Made by a program: the position numbers and the translations under genes
Source of the DNA: Spirochaetaceae bacterium
GTDB taxonomy: Bacteria > Spirochaetota > Spirochaetia > Treponematales > Breznakiellaceae
Length of the DNA stretch: 16,369 nt
Assembly (NCBI GenBank): GCA_031257075.1
Contig: JAIRPM010000050.1
Coordinates: 1-16,369, forward strand
Reading direction: 5' to 3'
The notes under the pieces: model-generated
What the model was told of the DNA's origin: nothing
Seen by the model: the letters and a program-made list of their open reading frames with translations, nothing else
The model's database searches: none
Part shown: positions 1 through 7,284 of the stretch, in pieces
Numbering within the stretch: the stretch's first letter is position 1
How the letters are laid out: every line of letters starts with the position of its first letter

Positions 1-11
1 GGGGGGGGGGG
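1..11. repeat. Poly-G tract of at least 11 G at the window edge
   Basis: The window opens with eleven consecutive G. The true length is unknown because the tract is cut by the window boundary. Read on the minus strand it is a poly-C run inside the partial reading frame that begins at 232. Poly-G tracts near or within treponemal genes are known phase-variation sites in Treponema pallidum, but a sequencing or assembly artefact at a contig end is equally possible. Confidence 0.6.
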
Positions 12-232
12 TAACTAATAGATTGTTGTTTTATGCTGTTGTCTTGAATGAGGGCGGAGCATGCCGCGCTGTGATTGAAACGCGCGTTCGCGGCGGCAAA
101 CGGCGCGGGACTGCCGCCGACAACAAACGCCGCGTTCACCGCCGGGGCATAGCCGAAAACGGCCGCCGCCGGACAAGCACAGGCCGGAACAGGCCGCGCT
201 CCCGCAAAAAAAGCACCCACTTCATAGCGCAT
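1..232 (-). CDS. Possible partial ORF, unknown product, runs off window start
   Basis: On the minus strand an ATG at 232 opens a frame that stays open to base 1 (77 codons), ending in prolines encoded by the poly-C run. The start of the protein reads MRYEVGAFFAGARPVP. It is rich in Ala, Pro and aromatic residues, and I do not recognise a family or a clear signal peptide. Support comes mainly from the strong promoter directly upstream (-35 at 262-267, -10 at 239-244), whose predicted +1 falls on the A of this ATG, so the message would be leaderless. A second ATG at 225 lies in another frame and stops after 29 codons. The region is GC-rich, which favours chance open frames, and it could instead be the leader of a gene or RNA lying beyond the window. 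Confidence 0.3.
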   Translation of the reverse strand, partial: MRYEVGAFFAGARPVPACACPAAAVFGYAPAVNAAFVVGGSPAPFAAANARFNHSAACSALIQDNSIKQQSISYPPP

Positions 233-238
233 GCCCCT

Positions 239-267
239 AATATACCACATGGAAAAAGAATAGTCAA
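239..267 (-). promoter_or_regulatory. Sigma-70-type promoter, minus strand
   Basis: Minus-strand hexamers TTGACT (262-267) and TATATT (239-244) are separated by exactly 17 bp. These are 5/6 matches to both consensus elements, in an otherwise AT-rich gap downstream of the DinG-like gene. The predicted transcription start is about 232, which coincides with an ATG. Confidence 0.6.
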
Positions 268-345
268 GAAAAACAAAATGCTTTTGACCTGTGGGTTTTC
301 CACCCTAAGGAAGTACTGATAAGCATCGAGTTAATCAGCGTCGTC

Positions 346-2529
346 CTAACTGTTCAAAAATGATTCCACAGAGCGTTCAAGTTCGGGAAAAGGCGCAATA
401 CTGCGTTTGGTTGGGGGCAGGGAATCAAAAAACAGTTTTCCATAAAATTTCTGGATGATGCGGCTGTCAAGAACGGCAACTACGCCGCGGTCTGTGGAAC
501 GGCGCATTAGTCTGCCAAAACCCTGCCGGAATTTAATTACCGCTTCCGGTACAGAGAGGCACATAAACGAGTTTTGCCCCTCCCGTTCCAAATCTTCGCA
601 GCGCGCTTCCAGCACCGGGTCGCTGGGACTGATAAACGGTAAACGGCAGATAATCACCAGTCTAAGCGTGTCGCCCGGCGCGTCAATTCCTTCCCAAAAC
701 GAATCAGTCGCAAACAGGACGCTTTCTTTATTTTCCAAAAAGTGCCGTAAAAGACGGGCGCGGTCGTCATCTCCTTGCTTAAATACAGGTATGTTTGCTT
801 CTTCCAGCCGGTTTTCGCAGTATGCATACGCTATACGCAGGCTTTCGTATGAAGTAAACAGCACGAGCGCGCCGCCGCCTGCTATATGGCAAAGCCGGTA
901 GATGGCCATGCCAATAAAATCTTGATATGCCATGCCGGCGCAATTGGGCGGCGGCGCGTCATGGGGAATGGCAAGCAAGACCGCTTTATCATAGGGAAAA
1001 GGTGAGGGGAAAACACCGGTTAGAAAGGGCTTGCTGGCGGAATTCAGTCCTACGCGCCCGCCCCAGTAGGCAAAATCTCCGGCAACACTAAGGGTGGCGG
1101 ATACCGCGATGACAGACTTAAACGGCGTAAAAAGAGCTTCCGCCAACACCGTATCCAGTTTGAGCGGCGCCGAAGTCCACATAGCGTAATCATTCCGGTT
1201 TCCCGTGCTGCCGCGCCGCTCTATCCAGAGAACCCGGTCAGGCTTTTCCCGGTAACGGAGGAAATCTTCGCATAGGCTTGCGGCATTTTGTAAACTGCGG
1301 AGACAGGAACGCGCCTCCCACACGGTGCTGTCTATCTGCGCGGATACCGGCGGCGTTTCTTCATCGTCCGCATTTTCTTTTGTGTTACTATAATTTTTCA
1401 TTATCGTGTTGAGCGCGGCGCACAATTCAAGGATGCGGGAGCGGAGGTTGTTCAGCGGCGGCACAAGCCGGCTTTGAATCAATCCTTCGCGTCCGGCAAC
1501 AAACCGGAATACCGATTCGGCGCCGCAAAGGACAAGGGCGGCGTTATCGAGTTCGTCAAGGTCATCGAGAACTTTATTGCAGAGGGCAGATTCAGTAAAT
1601 GAAGCCGAACCGGCTGGAGGTGCCGCGGAACGCAATTTAACAAGGAGGCCGCTTTCCTGAGCGCCTTTTCGCCGGTACAAACGGCTTATCAGCCGGCTCA
1701 ATCCGTTTTTGTTCATACTGTTGGAAAAAAACGAAGTAGCCGCTTCTTCAATCCGGTGCGCTTCATCCAAAATGACATACCGGTAAGAGGGCAGGACAGC
1801 GGTACCGTCATAACCGGCGCAATCATAGCGGACGGCAAGGTCGGCAAAAAGCACATGGTGATTTACAACAAGAATTGACGCATTCTCTGCCTCACGCCGG
1901 TTTTTCATATAAAAACAATTTGCAAAATAGAGACAGCGGGCGTTCATACAGGAATCGCTGTCCGAAGCAATTTGTGCCCAGAGCCTTGCCGGCGGTAAAA
2001 ATGGCAGCGAACTCTTTTCGCCGGTTTTAGTTTGCTCTGCCCAGTGAAAAATATCGTCAAAAATATCCCTGTCGGCATCGCTAAACAATTCTTTTTGCGC
2101 GGCTATTTCATCGGCGGTAAAGCGCAGCCGGCGCAGGCATAGGAAATTACCTCTGCCTTTGACTAGTACGGCTTTTATTTTTTCGTCCGCGGTCCCGTCT
2201 TCCTCCTCGGTTCCGCTATAAACATCAAGCAAAAAAGGAATGTCTTTTTCAAACAACTGATGCTGCAAATTGATAGTCGCGGTTGAAATAACGATGCGGT
2301 TTTTTGCGGTTTGCGCGCAGCGGATGGCGGGAAGCAGGTAGGCAAATGATTTGCCGATGCCGGTTCCCGCTTCTGCCGCGACAATGGCTTCTTCGTTAAA
2401 GCCGCGTATAATAAGGCGCGTAAGATTGAATTGTTCCTGCCGGCTTTCATAATGCGGGATGCGCGCCGCAATTTCGCCGCCATCTTCAAGCGCCGCGCAA
2501 ATTTCATCAGCATCCAAATACGCTTTCAT
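346..2529 (-). CDS. dinG: DinG/XPD-type ATP-dependent DNA helicase
   Basis: A 727-aa superfamily 2 helicase of the DinG/YoaA (XPD-like, 5'-3') group, acting in the cytoplasm on R-loops, D-loops and damaged or stalled DNA. Walker A is AGTGIGKS (54-61) and the Walker B DEAH box is at 255-258 (VILDEAHR). Between them lie Cys131, Cys194, Cys199 and Cys205, spaced as in the Fe-S cluster domain of DinG/XPD, followed by the NHHVLF motif (223-228). C-terminal motifs are also present: SATLS, the motif V-like DSFWEGIDAPGD, and the motif VI-like FRQGFGRLMRR. The length is normal for the family. The start ATG overlaps the stop of the upstream flavodoxin-like gene in an ATGA, so translation is probably coupled. 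It is the last gene of a minus-strand cluster starting at 6476. No clear terminator is visible, only a weak GTGG/CCAC hairpin near 290. Confidence 0.9.
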   Translation of the reverse strand: MKAYLDADEICAALEDGGEIAARIPHYESRQEQFNLTRLIIRGFNEEAIVAAEAGTGIGKSFAYLLPAIRCAQTAKNRIVISTATINLQHQLFEKDIPFLLDVYSGTEEEDGTADEKIKAVLVKGRGNFLCLRRLRFTADEIAAQKELFSDADRDIFDDIFHWAEQTKTGEKSSLPFLPPARLWAQIASDSDSCMNARCLYFANCFYMKNRREAENASILVVNHHVLFADLAVRYDCAGYDGTAVLPSYRYVILDEAHRIEEAATSFFSNSMNKNGLSRLISRLYRRKGAQESGLLVKLRSAAPPAGSASFTESALCNKVLDDLDELDNAALVLCGAESVFRFVAGREGLIQSRLVPPLNNLRSRILELCAALNTIMKNYSNTKENADDEETPPVSAQIDSTVWEARSCLRSLQNAASLCEDFLRYREKPDRVLWIERRGSTGNRNDYAMWTSAPLKLDTVLAEALFTPFKSVIAVSATLSVAGDFAYWGGRVGLNSASKPFLTGVFPSPFPYDKAVLLAIPHDAPPPNCAGMAYQDFIGMAIYRLCHIAGGGALVLFTSYESLRIAYAYCENRLEEANIPVFKQGDDDRARLLRHFLENKESVLFATDSFWEGIDAPGDTLRLVIICRLPFISPSDPVLEARCEDLEREGQNSFMCLSVPEAVIKFRQGFGRLMRRSTDRGVVAVLDSRIIQKFYGKLFFDSLPPTKRSIAPFPELERSVESFLNS

Positions 2530-3095
2530 TTTGGTTCTCCCGCAAGCAAATTATGCGCTAATTCTTCAAAATCGCGCCGTAAGCGTTCAAAGTCCGGCGG
2601 GATTGTGTCGGTATTTGGCACCGCGACAAGCGCGGCAAGACGGGCGTTCATAAGCCGGAAGGAGATACGCAGTTGTTCCCGCATAAACGTTACGCCATCC
2701 TCTGAATCCGCGCCGTATGCGGTCAGAAAAACGGCTTCTTTGCGCTTGGGAATAGGGGCCGGATTTTTCAAGGTAAATTTTTCTTCAAAATAGCGCTGCA
2801 TACGGTCCAAAATCGATTTGAAGGGGGCGGGGAATCCCAATACATACACCGGCGCGGCTATTACAAGAACATCCGCGCTGCGCAGCGCCGCGTCGAGCGC
2901 GTCCAAATCATGGTAAATACAGGCGTTTTCTGTTTTGCAGTGCCCGCAGTGGCTGCATGGCTGCGCGTTTATTTCATAAGCGGAAAAAACATGCACAGGC
3001 GCGCCGGGATGATGCCTATGCCACGCTTGAATAAAGAGTTCCGCCATACGCCGTGTAATTCCATTTTTTCGAGGCGACCCTGTTAGTACAAGCAA
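2526..3095 (-). CDS. Flavodoxin-fold NAD(P)H-dependent FMN reductase family protein
   Basis: A 189-aa protein of the NADPH-dependent FMN reductase/flavodoxin-like family. The N-terminus LVLTGSPRKNGITRRM is the FMN phosphate-binding loop after strand 1, and APVYVLGFPAPFKSILDR (81-98) is the second FMN-contacting segment typical of iron-sulfur flavoprotein-like members. A cysteine group, Cys47, Cys50, Cys53 and Cys59 (PCSHCGHCKTENAC), resembles those of iron-sulfur flavoproteins and may bind a cluster. Electron-transfer partner and substrate cannot be read from sequence. No ATG fits. The best start is TTG at 3095, with GGAG only 2 nt upstream (3098-3101), which is unusually close. A stop lies in frame upstream at about 3128-3130. 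The gene overlaps the helicase by 4 bp, and the lytic transglycosylase ends 53 bp upstream. Confidence 0.85.
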   Translation of the reverse strand: MLVLTGSPRKNGITRRMAELFIQAWHRHHPGAPVHVFSAYEINAQPCSHCGHCKTENACIYHDLDALDAALRSADVLVIAAPVYVLGFPAPFKSILDRMQRYFEEKFTLKNPAPIPKRKEAVFLTAYGADSEDGVTFMREQLRISFRLMNARLAALVAVPNTDTIPPDFERLRRDFEELAHNLLAGEPK

Positions 3096-3117
3096 TTCTC
3101 CGCGCGGTTGTTTTGTG

Positions 3118-3144
3118 TTAATAAGCCCTCACTGTTTTTGTCAA
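3118..3144 (-). promoter_or_regulatory. Candidate internal promoter before the flavodoxin-like gene
   Basis: In the 53-bp gap on the minus strand, a perfect TTGACA (3139-3144) is followed after 15 bp by TATTAA (3118-3123, 4/6 match). The spacing is short, so this is tentative. It could drive the reductase and helicase independently of the cell-wall genes. Confidence 0.35.
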
Positions 3145-3148
3145 AAAT

Positions 3149-5380
3149 TTACCAGTACAAAAATTGATACACTGCCGCATCGCCTATGACTTTTTTGCTG
3201 TATTCGCGGGTTTCGTTAATTTCAGCCGCTTCCGCAAAAAGGTCATCCGGCATATTTTTATTGTTCCGTTTCCAGCGGCGCACTCTGCCTATGCCGCCGT
3301 TGTACGCCATGAGCGCCGTCTGCATGCTGCCCATCCGCATTTCCATATCTTTGAAGTATAACGCTCCCAAATGTATATTCAATTCGGGGTCGAGGAGATT
3401 GATAGTGTCATCTTGAAAATAATTGGGGCCGCCGTTGCCGGCAAGGATTTCCGCCATGTGCCGTCCCGTGTCGGGCATAAGCTGAGTTAGGCCAAGCGCG
3501 CCGGCGCGGGAAACAATGTCGGGAATAAATATACTTTCAGTACGCATAAGCGCGTATAAATAATGTTCTTGTATATTTGCTTTTTTCGCATAACGTTCAA
3601 CAAGGTCACTAAAAGCGCGCGGATACGAGAGTTCCAAATCAGCGCGTGAAACTTCGAACCCCGGCCGTTTGCTGTACTTTACTACAAGCCGTATCGCATC
3701 GCCGTAACGCCCGGCCTCGGTAAATTTCCGCGCCAGCAGCCTTAGTTCCGGTATCGAAAGCGAATCATACGCTTCATTGATATAGACACCGGCAAAACGC
3801 GCGCAGCCAAAACGGAAAAAATCAAGCAAAAACCGCATTTTGGGGGACAGTTCAGCCTCATGTACAGGCATCTCGGCAGCATCCGCAAGTTTGGTAATGG
3901 CGGGGTTTTTGGAAAGGCGTTTAGCCGCCATCGCCCGGTAATAGTAATCGGATTCCTGCCGGTAAGCGGCGTTCAATAAACTCCGTGCCGTTATGCCTTC
4001 CGCTTTTGTTTTTACATATCCTTCTTCCAATGCCCGCGCAATAATGTATGCGTATTTTGCATGAGTTTTTTCCGAAGCATTCGAGGCGACGGCGGGATAT
4101 ATATCAATTAAATTCTGCCATTTCTTTTTTGAAACGCAATAGTATACTAATTTGTCAAATATATCATCAAAATATGACGCATCATTCCAGCGCGGCGCGT
4201 ATTTTTTTATATAGGGAAGCGCGTCTTCCGGTTTTTGCGCGTAGTAAATGTCAATAATATACCAGATGCAGGCATCCTTCTGCCCATTATCCGGCGCCAA
4301 TTCCAGCGCGGCGGCGAAGGCTGCCGCCGAAGATTCATAAGCGCGGCTTGCGCGGAAAAAACGCCCTTGGTAATAATTAAAAAGATAGCGCACAAATGCC
4401 GCCGCTTTTGCGTCTCCGGCATTCTCGGCGCCGGCCGCCCATACCTTGAAACGCGCATCCCATTCGGCAAACATTTTTTGCCCTGCGGAAAGCGGGCCGC
4501 CGTATTGGAGCGCTTTGCCAAAATCGTTTAGCGCTTCGGGATACCGGAGAAAAAACGAAAAAAGCGCCCTCAATTCTTCGCCGGTTTCGCCGGTATGAAT
4601 GCGCGCGTTTTCCACACAGGCTTTGAAATGCCTGTAGGCCGGCCCGTAATCGCGTTTTGCTACGCCAAGCCGCCCTGCCGCCGCGTCCATCTCAAACGCG
4701 CTCAAAACCGGCCGGTTCATGTTTTTCATATATTCAAAAAGCCATTCGGCAACGGCCAATTCGGCGCGGCGCTCGAATTTGCGGGTAAAAAAATAATCGC
4801 TTAGCGAATTGGCGGTTTGGCTTTCGGTTACGGCCTGTTCGGACTCGGCTATGCGTAACAGTTCAAAAGGTTCGGCCCAATCACTGCCCGGTGTGGCGGA
4901 CGCAAGACTGGCCGGCTTTTTCTTTTTTGAATCTTCATAATAAAAATCCGGTTCCCGGGAAATAAGTTTATTGGCCGCACAAGCGCGGGCAAAAGGGCTG
5001 TTCAGAGCGCCGGCAAAAAGCAGCGCGGTTTTTTCGTCCGCGCCTTTTGGCGGCGGTTCGTCCGCCGGTAGATTTTTGTAATAGTCTTCGGCAAGAAGGC
5101 CCGCATAAAAAGGCGCCGCCGTGTCTAATTTTGCCAATTCCTTTATTTTTTGGGGGCGCGCTTTCAAGACAAATTCGATATCCCCCGCATAGAGCCTTTT
5201 TTCCGCTTCGTTGAAGGGAACGCCCAGAACCTGGCCTCCGCATGACGCAAATAAAAGCAGTACAAGCGGGAAGAGCCGCCAGCGGAATAGACGGCTGTCG
5301 GCGGCAGGCGTATTTGCACATAAGGCGGTTTCCCCGCCGGTTTTCGGCGGTTTTTTAACGGGGCGGGATATTGATTTCAT
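3149..5380 (-). CDS. Lipoprotein soluble lytic murein transglycosylase (Slt type)
   Basis: A 743-aa enzyme predicted to cleave peptidoglycan between MurNAc and GlcNAc with 1,6-anhydro product formation, acting in the periplasm. The C-terminal SLT (GH23) domain has the catalytic Glu at about 615 in YALMRTESIF, followed by SRAGALGLTQLMP, LNIHLGALYFKD, ALMAYNGG and the ETREYSKKV segment near the end. All are standard Slt motifs. The long N-terminal region (about 60-560) is alpha-helical with TPR-like Ala-rich stretches, as in the superhelical part of Slt70. A lipobox FASC ends at Cys47 after the hydrophobic run RLFPLVLLLFASC, so it is probably membrane-anchored. The roughly 33-residue stretch before the hydrophobic core is long, but no ATG, GTG or TTG gives a shorter signal peptide. 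The start lies 26 bp inside the LysM gene, so the two are co-expressed. Confidence 0.9.
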   Translation of the reverse strand: MKSISRPVKKPPKTGGETALCANTPAADSRLFRWRLFPLVLLLFASCGGQVLGVPFNEAEKRLYAGDIEFVLKARPQKIKELAKLDTAAPFYAGLLAEDYYKNLPADEPPPKGADEKTALLFAGALNSPFARACAANKLISREPDFYYEDSKKKKPASLASATPGSDWAEPFELLRIAESEQAVTESQTANSLSDYFFTRKFERRAELAVAEWLFEYMKNMNRPVLSAFEMDAAAGRLGVAKRDYGPAYRHFKACVENARIHTGETGEELRALFSFFLRYPEALNDFGKALQYGGPLSAGQKMFAEWDARFKVWAAGAENAGDAKAAAFVRYLFNYYQGRFFRASRAYESSAAAFAAALELAPDNGQKDACIWYIIDIYYAQKPEDALPYIKKYAPRWNDASYFDDIFDKLVYYCVSKKKWQNLIDIYPAVASNASEKTHAKYAYIIARALEEGYVKTKAEGITARSLLNAAYRQESDYYYRAMAAKRLSKNPAITKLADAAEMPVHEAELSPKMRFLLDFFRFGCARFAGVYINEAYDSLSIPELRLLARKFTEAGRYGDAIRLVVKYSKRPGFEVSRADLELSYPRAFSDLVERYAKKANIQEHYLYALMRTESIFIPDIVSRAGALGLTQLMPDTGRHMAEILAGNGGPNYFQDDTINLLDPELNIHLGALYFKDMEMRMGSMQTALMAYNGGIGRVRRWKRNNKNMPDDLFAEAAEINETREYSKKVIGDAAVYQFLYW

Positions 5381-6476
5381 TGCCGGATATAATCAAAGAA
5401 GGATTGCGTATGCCGTTGTGCCGGGCAAGAAAACGGTAATCCCATGGATTGCGGTAAAAAGCTTCGGAAATTGCCCACAAGGTATCCCCCCAGCGGATTG
5501 TGTACCAGACGCCTTCCGGCGGTATAGGGGAAGGCACATTGTAGCGGTTCACAGGCGGGGTAAGCCGTTGGCGCGCCGCCGCGGGTTGTTTTACCGGTTC
5601 GGGGGGCGGGCTTTCCTGCGCTGCGGCCGGTTCTTCCTGCGCCGCGACTGTTTCCGGTTCTTCCTCTAGGGCCGGTTCTGCCTGCGCTGCTGCCGGTTCT
5701 TCCTGCGCCGCGACTGTTTCCGGTTCTTCCGGCACCGCTGCCGGTTCTTCCTCTAGGGCCGGTTCTACCGGCGCCGCCGGTTCTACCGGCGCTGATTCCT
5801 GCGCAGGCGGCGGTTCCGTATCCGGCGCTTGTATGACAAGGGGCTCTTCGTTGGCGGCGGCCGTTTCAACCGGCGTTTGCATAAAAAACGATTTCCCGCC
5901 CAGCAGGAAAAACCATACCGCCCCGCCGGCCGCGAGCAGCGCCAGCAAGATAATAATGAGTATACCGGCATGAAAACCTTTGCTTTTATGGCCGTCGATA
6001 TCGGCGGCTATAAAGCCGGCGGCATCCGCCGGGAAAGATTGTTCTGCGTGATGGGCTGCCGCGTCTGCCGCGTCTGCCATCAAATGTTCTTCTATAAAGG
6101 CCGCATCGTCTATTTCATACCGGCCGGATGATTCTGTTAATGATTTGAGGGAAACGGTCAACAGGTGTTTCTCTTCGTCGGCCGTCTTTTCCAAATCCGC
6201 CGCGACAACCCGCAATTCGCCATCGTCCGCATAGTCAAGTATCATTTCGATAGAAGGGCTGCCCTTTTTCTGGGGCTGCAGATTTTCCACAACGAGAGAG
6301 CCCAGATAGCCGGCGTTTTTCATTGATTTGGTCGAGGCACGGTAGAGGTCGATTTGGACTCCGGTTTGATTATCTGTTACGGTCGTCAACACCAAGCGTT
6401 TTTTTTGCGCTGCTTTTTCAGCGAGTATGGGGTAGAATTCCCCATTAGCCAGTTTAATGCCTATAAACGATGCCAT
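5355..6476 (-). CDS. Membrane LysM protein with Hsp70 substrate-binding-like N-terminal domain
   Basis: A 373-aa three-part protein. Residues 3-110 resemble the beta-sandwich substrate-binding domain of DnaK/Hsp70: PILAEKAAQKKRLVLTT, DNQTGVQIDLYR, LGSLVVENL, KGSPSIEMILDYADDGELRV. No ATPase domain is present. One transmembrane helix spans about 168-193 (GILIIILLALLAAGGAVWFFL). A Pro/Ala/Glu-rich linker runs from about 200 to 310, and a C-terminal LysM at 323-372 (WYTIRWGDTLWAISEAFYRNPWDY...IISGNEINIPP) should bind peptidoglycan. The topology would be a cytoplasmic Hsp70-like domain and a periplasmic LysM, linking membrane and wall. The downstream transglycosylase overlaps it by 26 bp, consistent with a wall-remodelling unit. 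There is no Shine-Dalgarno; a promoter ends 8 nt before the ATG. The Hsp70 relation is from motif reading, not a search. Confidence 0.8.
   Translation of the reverse strand: MASFIGIKLANGEFYPILAEKAAQKKRLVLTTVTDNQTGVQIDLYRASTKSMKNAGYLGSLVVENLQPQKKGSPSIEMILDYADDGELRVVAADLEKTADEEKHLLTVSLKSLTESSGRYEIDDAAFIEEHLMADAADAAAHHAEQSFPADAAGFIAADIDGHKSKGFHAGILIIILLALLAAGGAVWFFLLGGKSFFMQTPVETAAANEEPLVIQAPDTEPPPAQESAPVEPAAPVEPALEEEPAAVPEEPETVAAQEEPAAAQAEPALEEEPETVAAQEEPAAAQESPPPEPVKQPAAARQRLTPPVNRYNVPSPIPPEGVWYTIRWGDTLWAISEAFYRNPWDYRFLARHNGIRNPSLIISGNEINIPPR
5626..5775 (-). repeat. In-frame repeat in the Pro/Ala/Glu linker of the LysM protein
   Basis: A 39-nt block at 5626-5664 recurs identically at 5692-5730 (period 66 nt, 22 codons), with further partial copies to about 5775. 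It encodes segments such as EEPETVAAQEEPAAAQ and EPALEEEP. Because the period is a multiple of three, copy-number changes would alter the length of the periplasmic linker without breaking the frame. Confidence 0.8.
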
Positions 6477-6484
6477 GGCTGTTT

Positions 6485-6513
6485 ATTCTGCCAAAGAAAA
6501 ACCAAATAGTCAA
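6485..6513 (-). promoter_or_regulatory. Promoter of the LysM-Slt-reductase-helicase cluster
   Basis: On the minus strand, TTGACT (6508-6513), a 17-bp spacer and CAGAAT (6485-6490). The predicted +1 is 6478, two nucleotides before the ATG at 6476, so there is no room for a Shine-Dalgarno and none is visible. It lies in the divergent gap shared with the rlmE-like gene. Confidence 0.5.
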
Positions 6514-6575
6514 CTACCCCGCCGTTTCCGCCGCGCGCGCTTGATACTTTGGCGGGCTTGTATTAGGAATAGGGT

Positions 6576-7217
6576 ATGAATCGGTATGAAGCCCCTGATT
6601 TTTGGGCGCGAAAGGCGCGTAAGGAAGGCTATCCGGCCCGTTCCGTATACAAATTAGAGGAAATCGCCCGCAAATTCCCGGCGTTATTTTCCGCAAAAAG
6701 GCCCGGCATGCCTGTCCTTGACTTGGGCGCGGCGCCCGGGAGTTGGAGTTTGTTCCTGCTGCGGAATTTCAAGGCGCGTGTAACGGCCTGTGATTTGAAT
6801 CCGCTGGACGGAAACGCGGCTTTCGAGGCCGCCGCCGGGCGCGGCGATACGGCCTGCCCGGACTTTGCTTTTATACAGGGTGATTTTTGCGCGCCGGATA
6901 TCGAAGCACGTATAAGCGGGCGCGGCCCTTACCGGCTTGTTGTAAGCGATGCGGCTCCGGCCACCAGCGGCAGCCGTACGCTCGACAGCCTGCGCTCGCA
7001 GGAATTGGCTGAAACGGCGCTGCGCTATGCGCAAATCTGCTTGGAAGAAGGCGGCGGTATGGCCGTGAAAATTTTTCAGGGGGCGGGGAGCGGCGCGGTG
7101 CTTGAAAAAATGCGCGGTGTCTTTGACCGTGTAAAAAGTTTTAAGCCTCAGGCCTGCCGCGCCAATTCGGTAGAGACCTACTTTATCGGGATAGGCCGCC
7201 GGCGGTTTGCGAACTGA
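6576..7217 (+). CDS. rlmE: RlmE/FtsJ-type 23S rRNA 2'-O-methyltransferase
   Basis: A 213-aa SAM-dependent methyltransferase that should methylate the 2'-O of a U in the 23S rRNA A-loop. The SAM motif VLDLGAAPGSWSLFLL is at 47-62. The full K-D-K-E catalytic tetrad of the family can be placed: Lys26 (RSVYKL), Asp125 (VVSDAAP), Lys165 (AVKIFQG) and Glu200 (RANSVETYFIG). Length and order match E. coli RlmE (about 209 aa). The ATG at 6576 follows AGGAATAGGGT, a weak ribosome binding site. Upstream, TTGATA (6541-6546) and TATTAG (6561-6566) might form a promoter, but the spacer is only 14 bp. The gene ends 67 bp before argH, and the start region of this gene diverges from the LysM cluster. Confidence 0.93.
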   Translation: MNRYEAPDFWARKARKEGYPARSVYKLEEIARKFPALFSAKRPGMPVLDLGAAPGSWSLFLLRNFKARVTACDLNPLDGNAAFEAAAGRGDTACPDFAFIQGDFCAPDIEARISGRGPYRLVVSDAAPATSGSRTLDSLRSQELAETALRYAQICLEEGGGMAVKIFQGAGSGAVLEKMRGVFDRVKSFKPQACRANSVETYFIGIGRRRFAN

Positions 7218-7249
7218 CTGCCGCCGCCTGTCCGCCGCCGCCGGTCAAC

Positions 7250-7278
7250 TTGGAAAAATCCCTCCGTTGTTGTATAGT
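7250..7278 (+). promoter_or_regulatory. Promoter of argH, predicted leaderless
   Basis: TTGGAA (7250-7255), a 17-bp spacer and TATAGT (7273-7278, 5/6 match). Counting seven positions from the -10 puts +1 at 7285, the A of the argH ATG. A GAGG at 7279-7282 is only 2 nt from the ATG and would lie outside such a transcript. Confidence 0.5.
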
Positions 7279-7284
7279 GAGGCT

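Noticed and set aside
23..319. Plus-strand 98-aa Arg-rich ORF
   Set aside because: Arg-rich composition is typical of a GC-rich shadow frame; no RBS or promoter, and it opposes a strong minus-strand promoter.
7207..7284. N-terminal extension of argH from TTG 7207
   Set aside because: It overlaps the rlmE end and adds residues before the conserved LWAGR start; ATG 7285 gives the normal family length.
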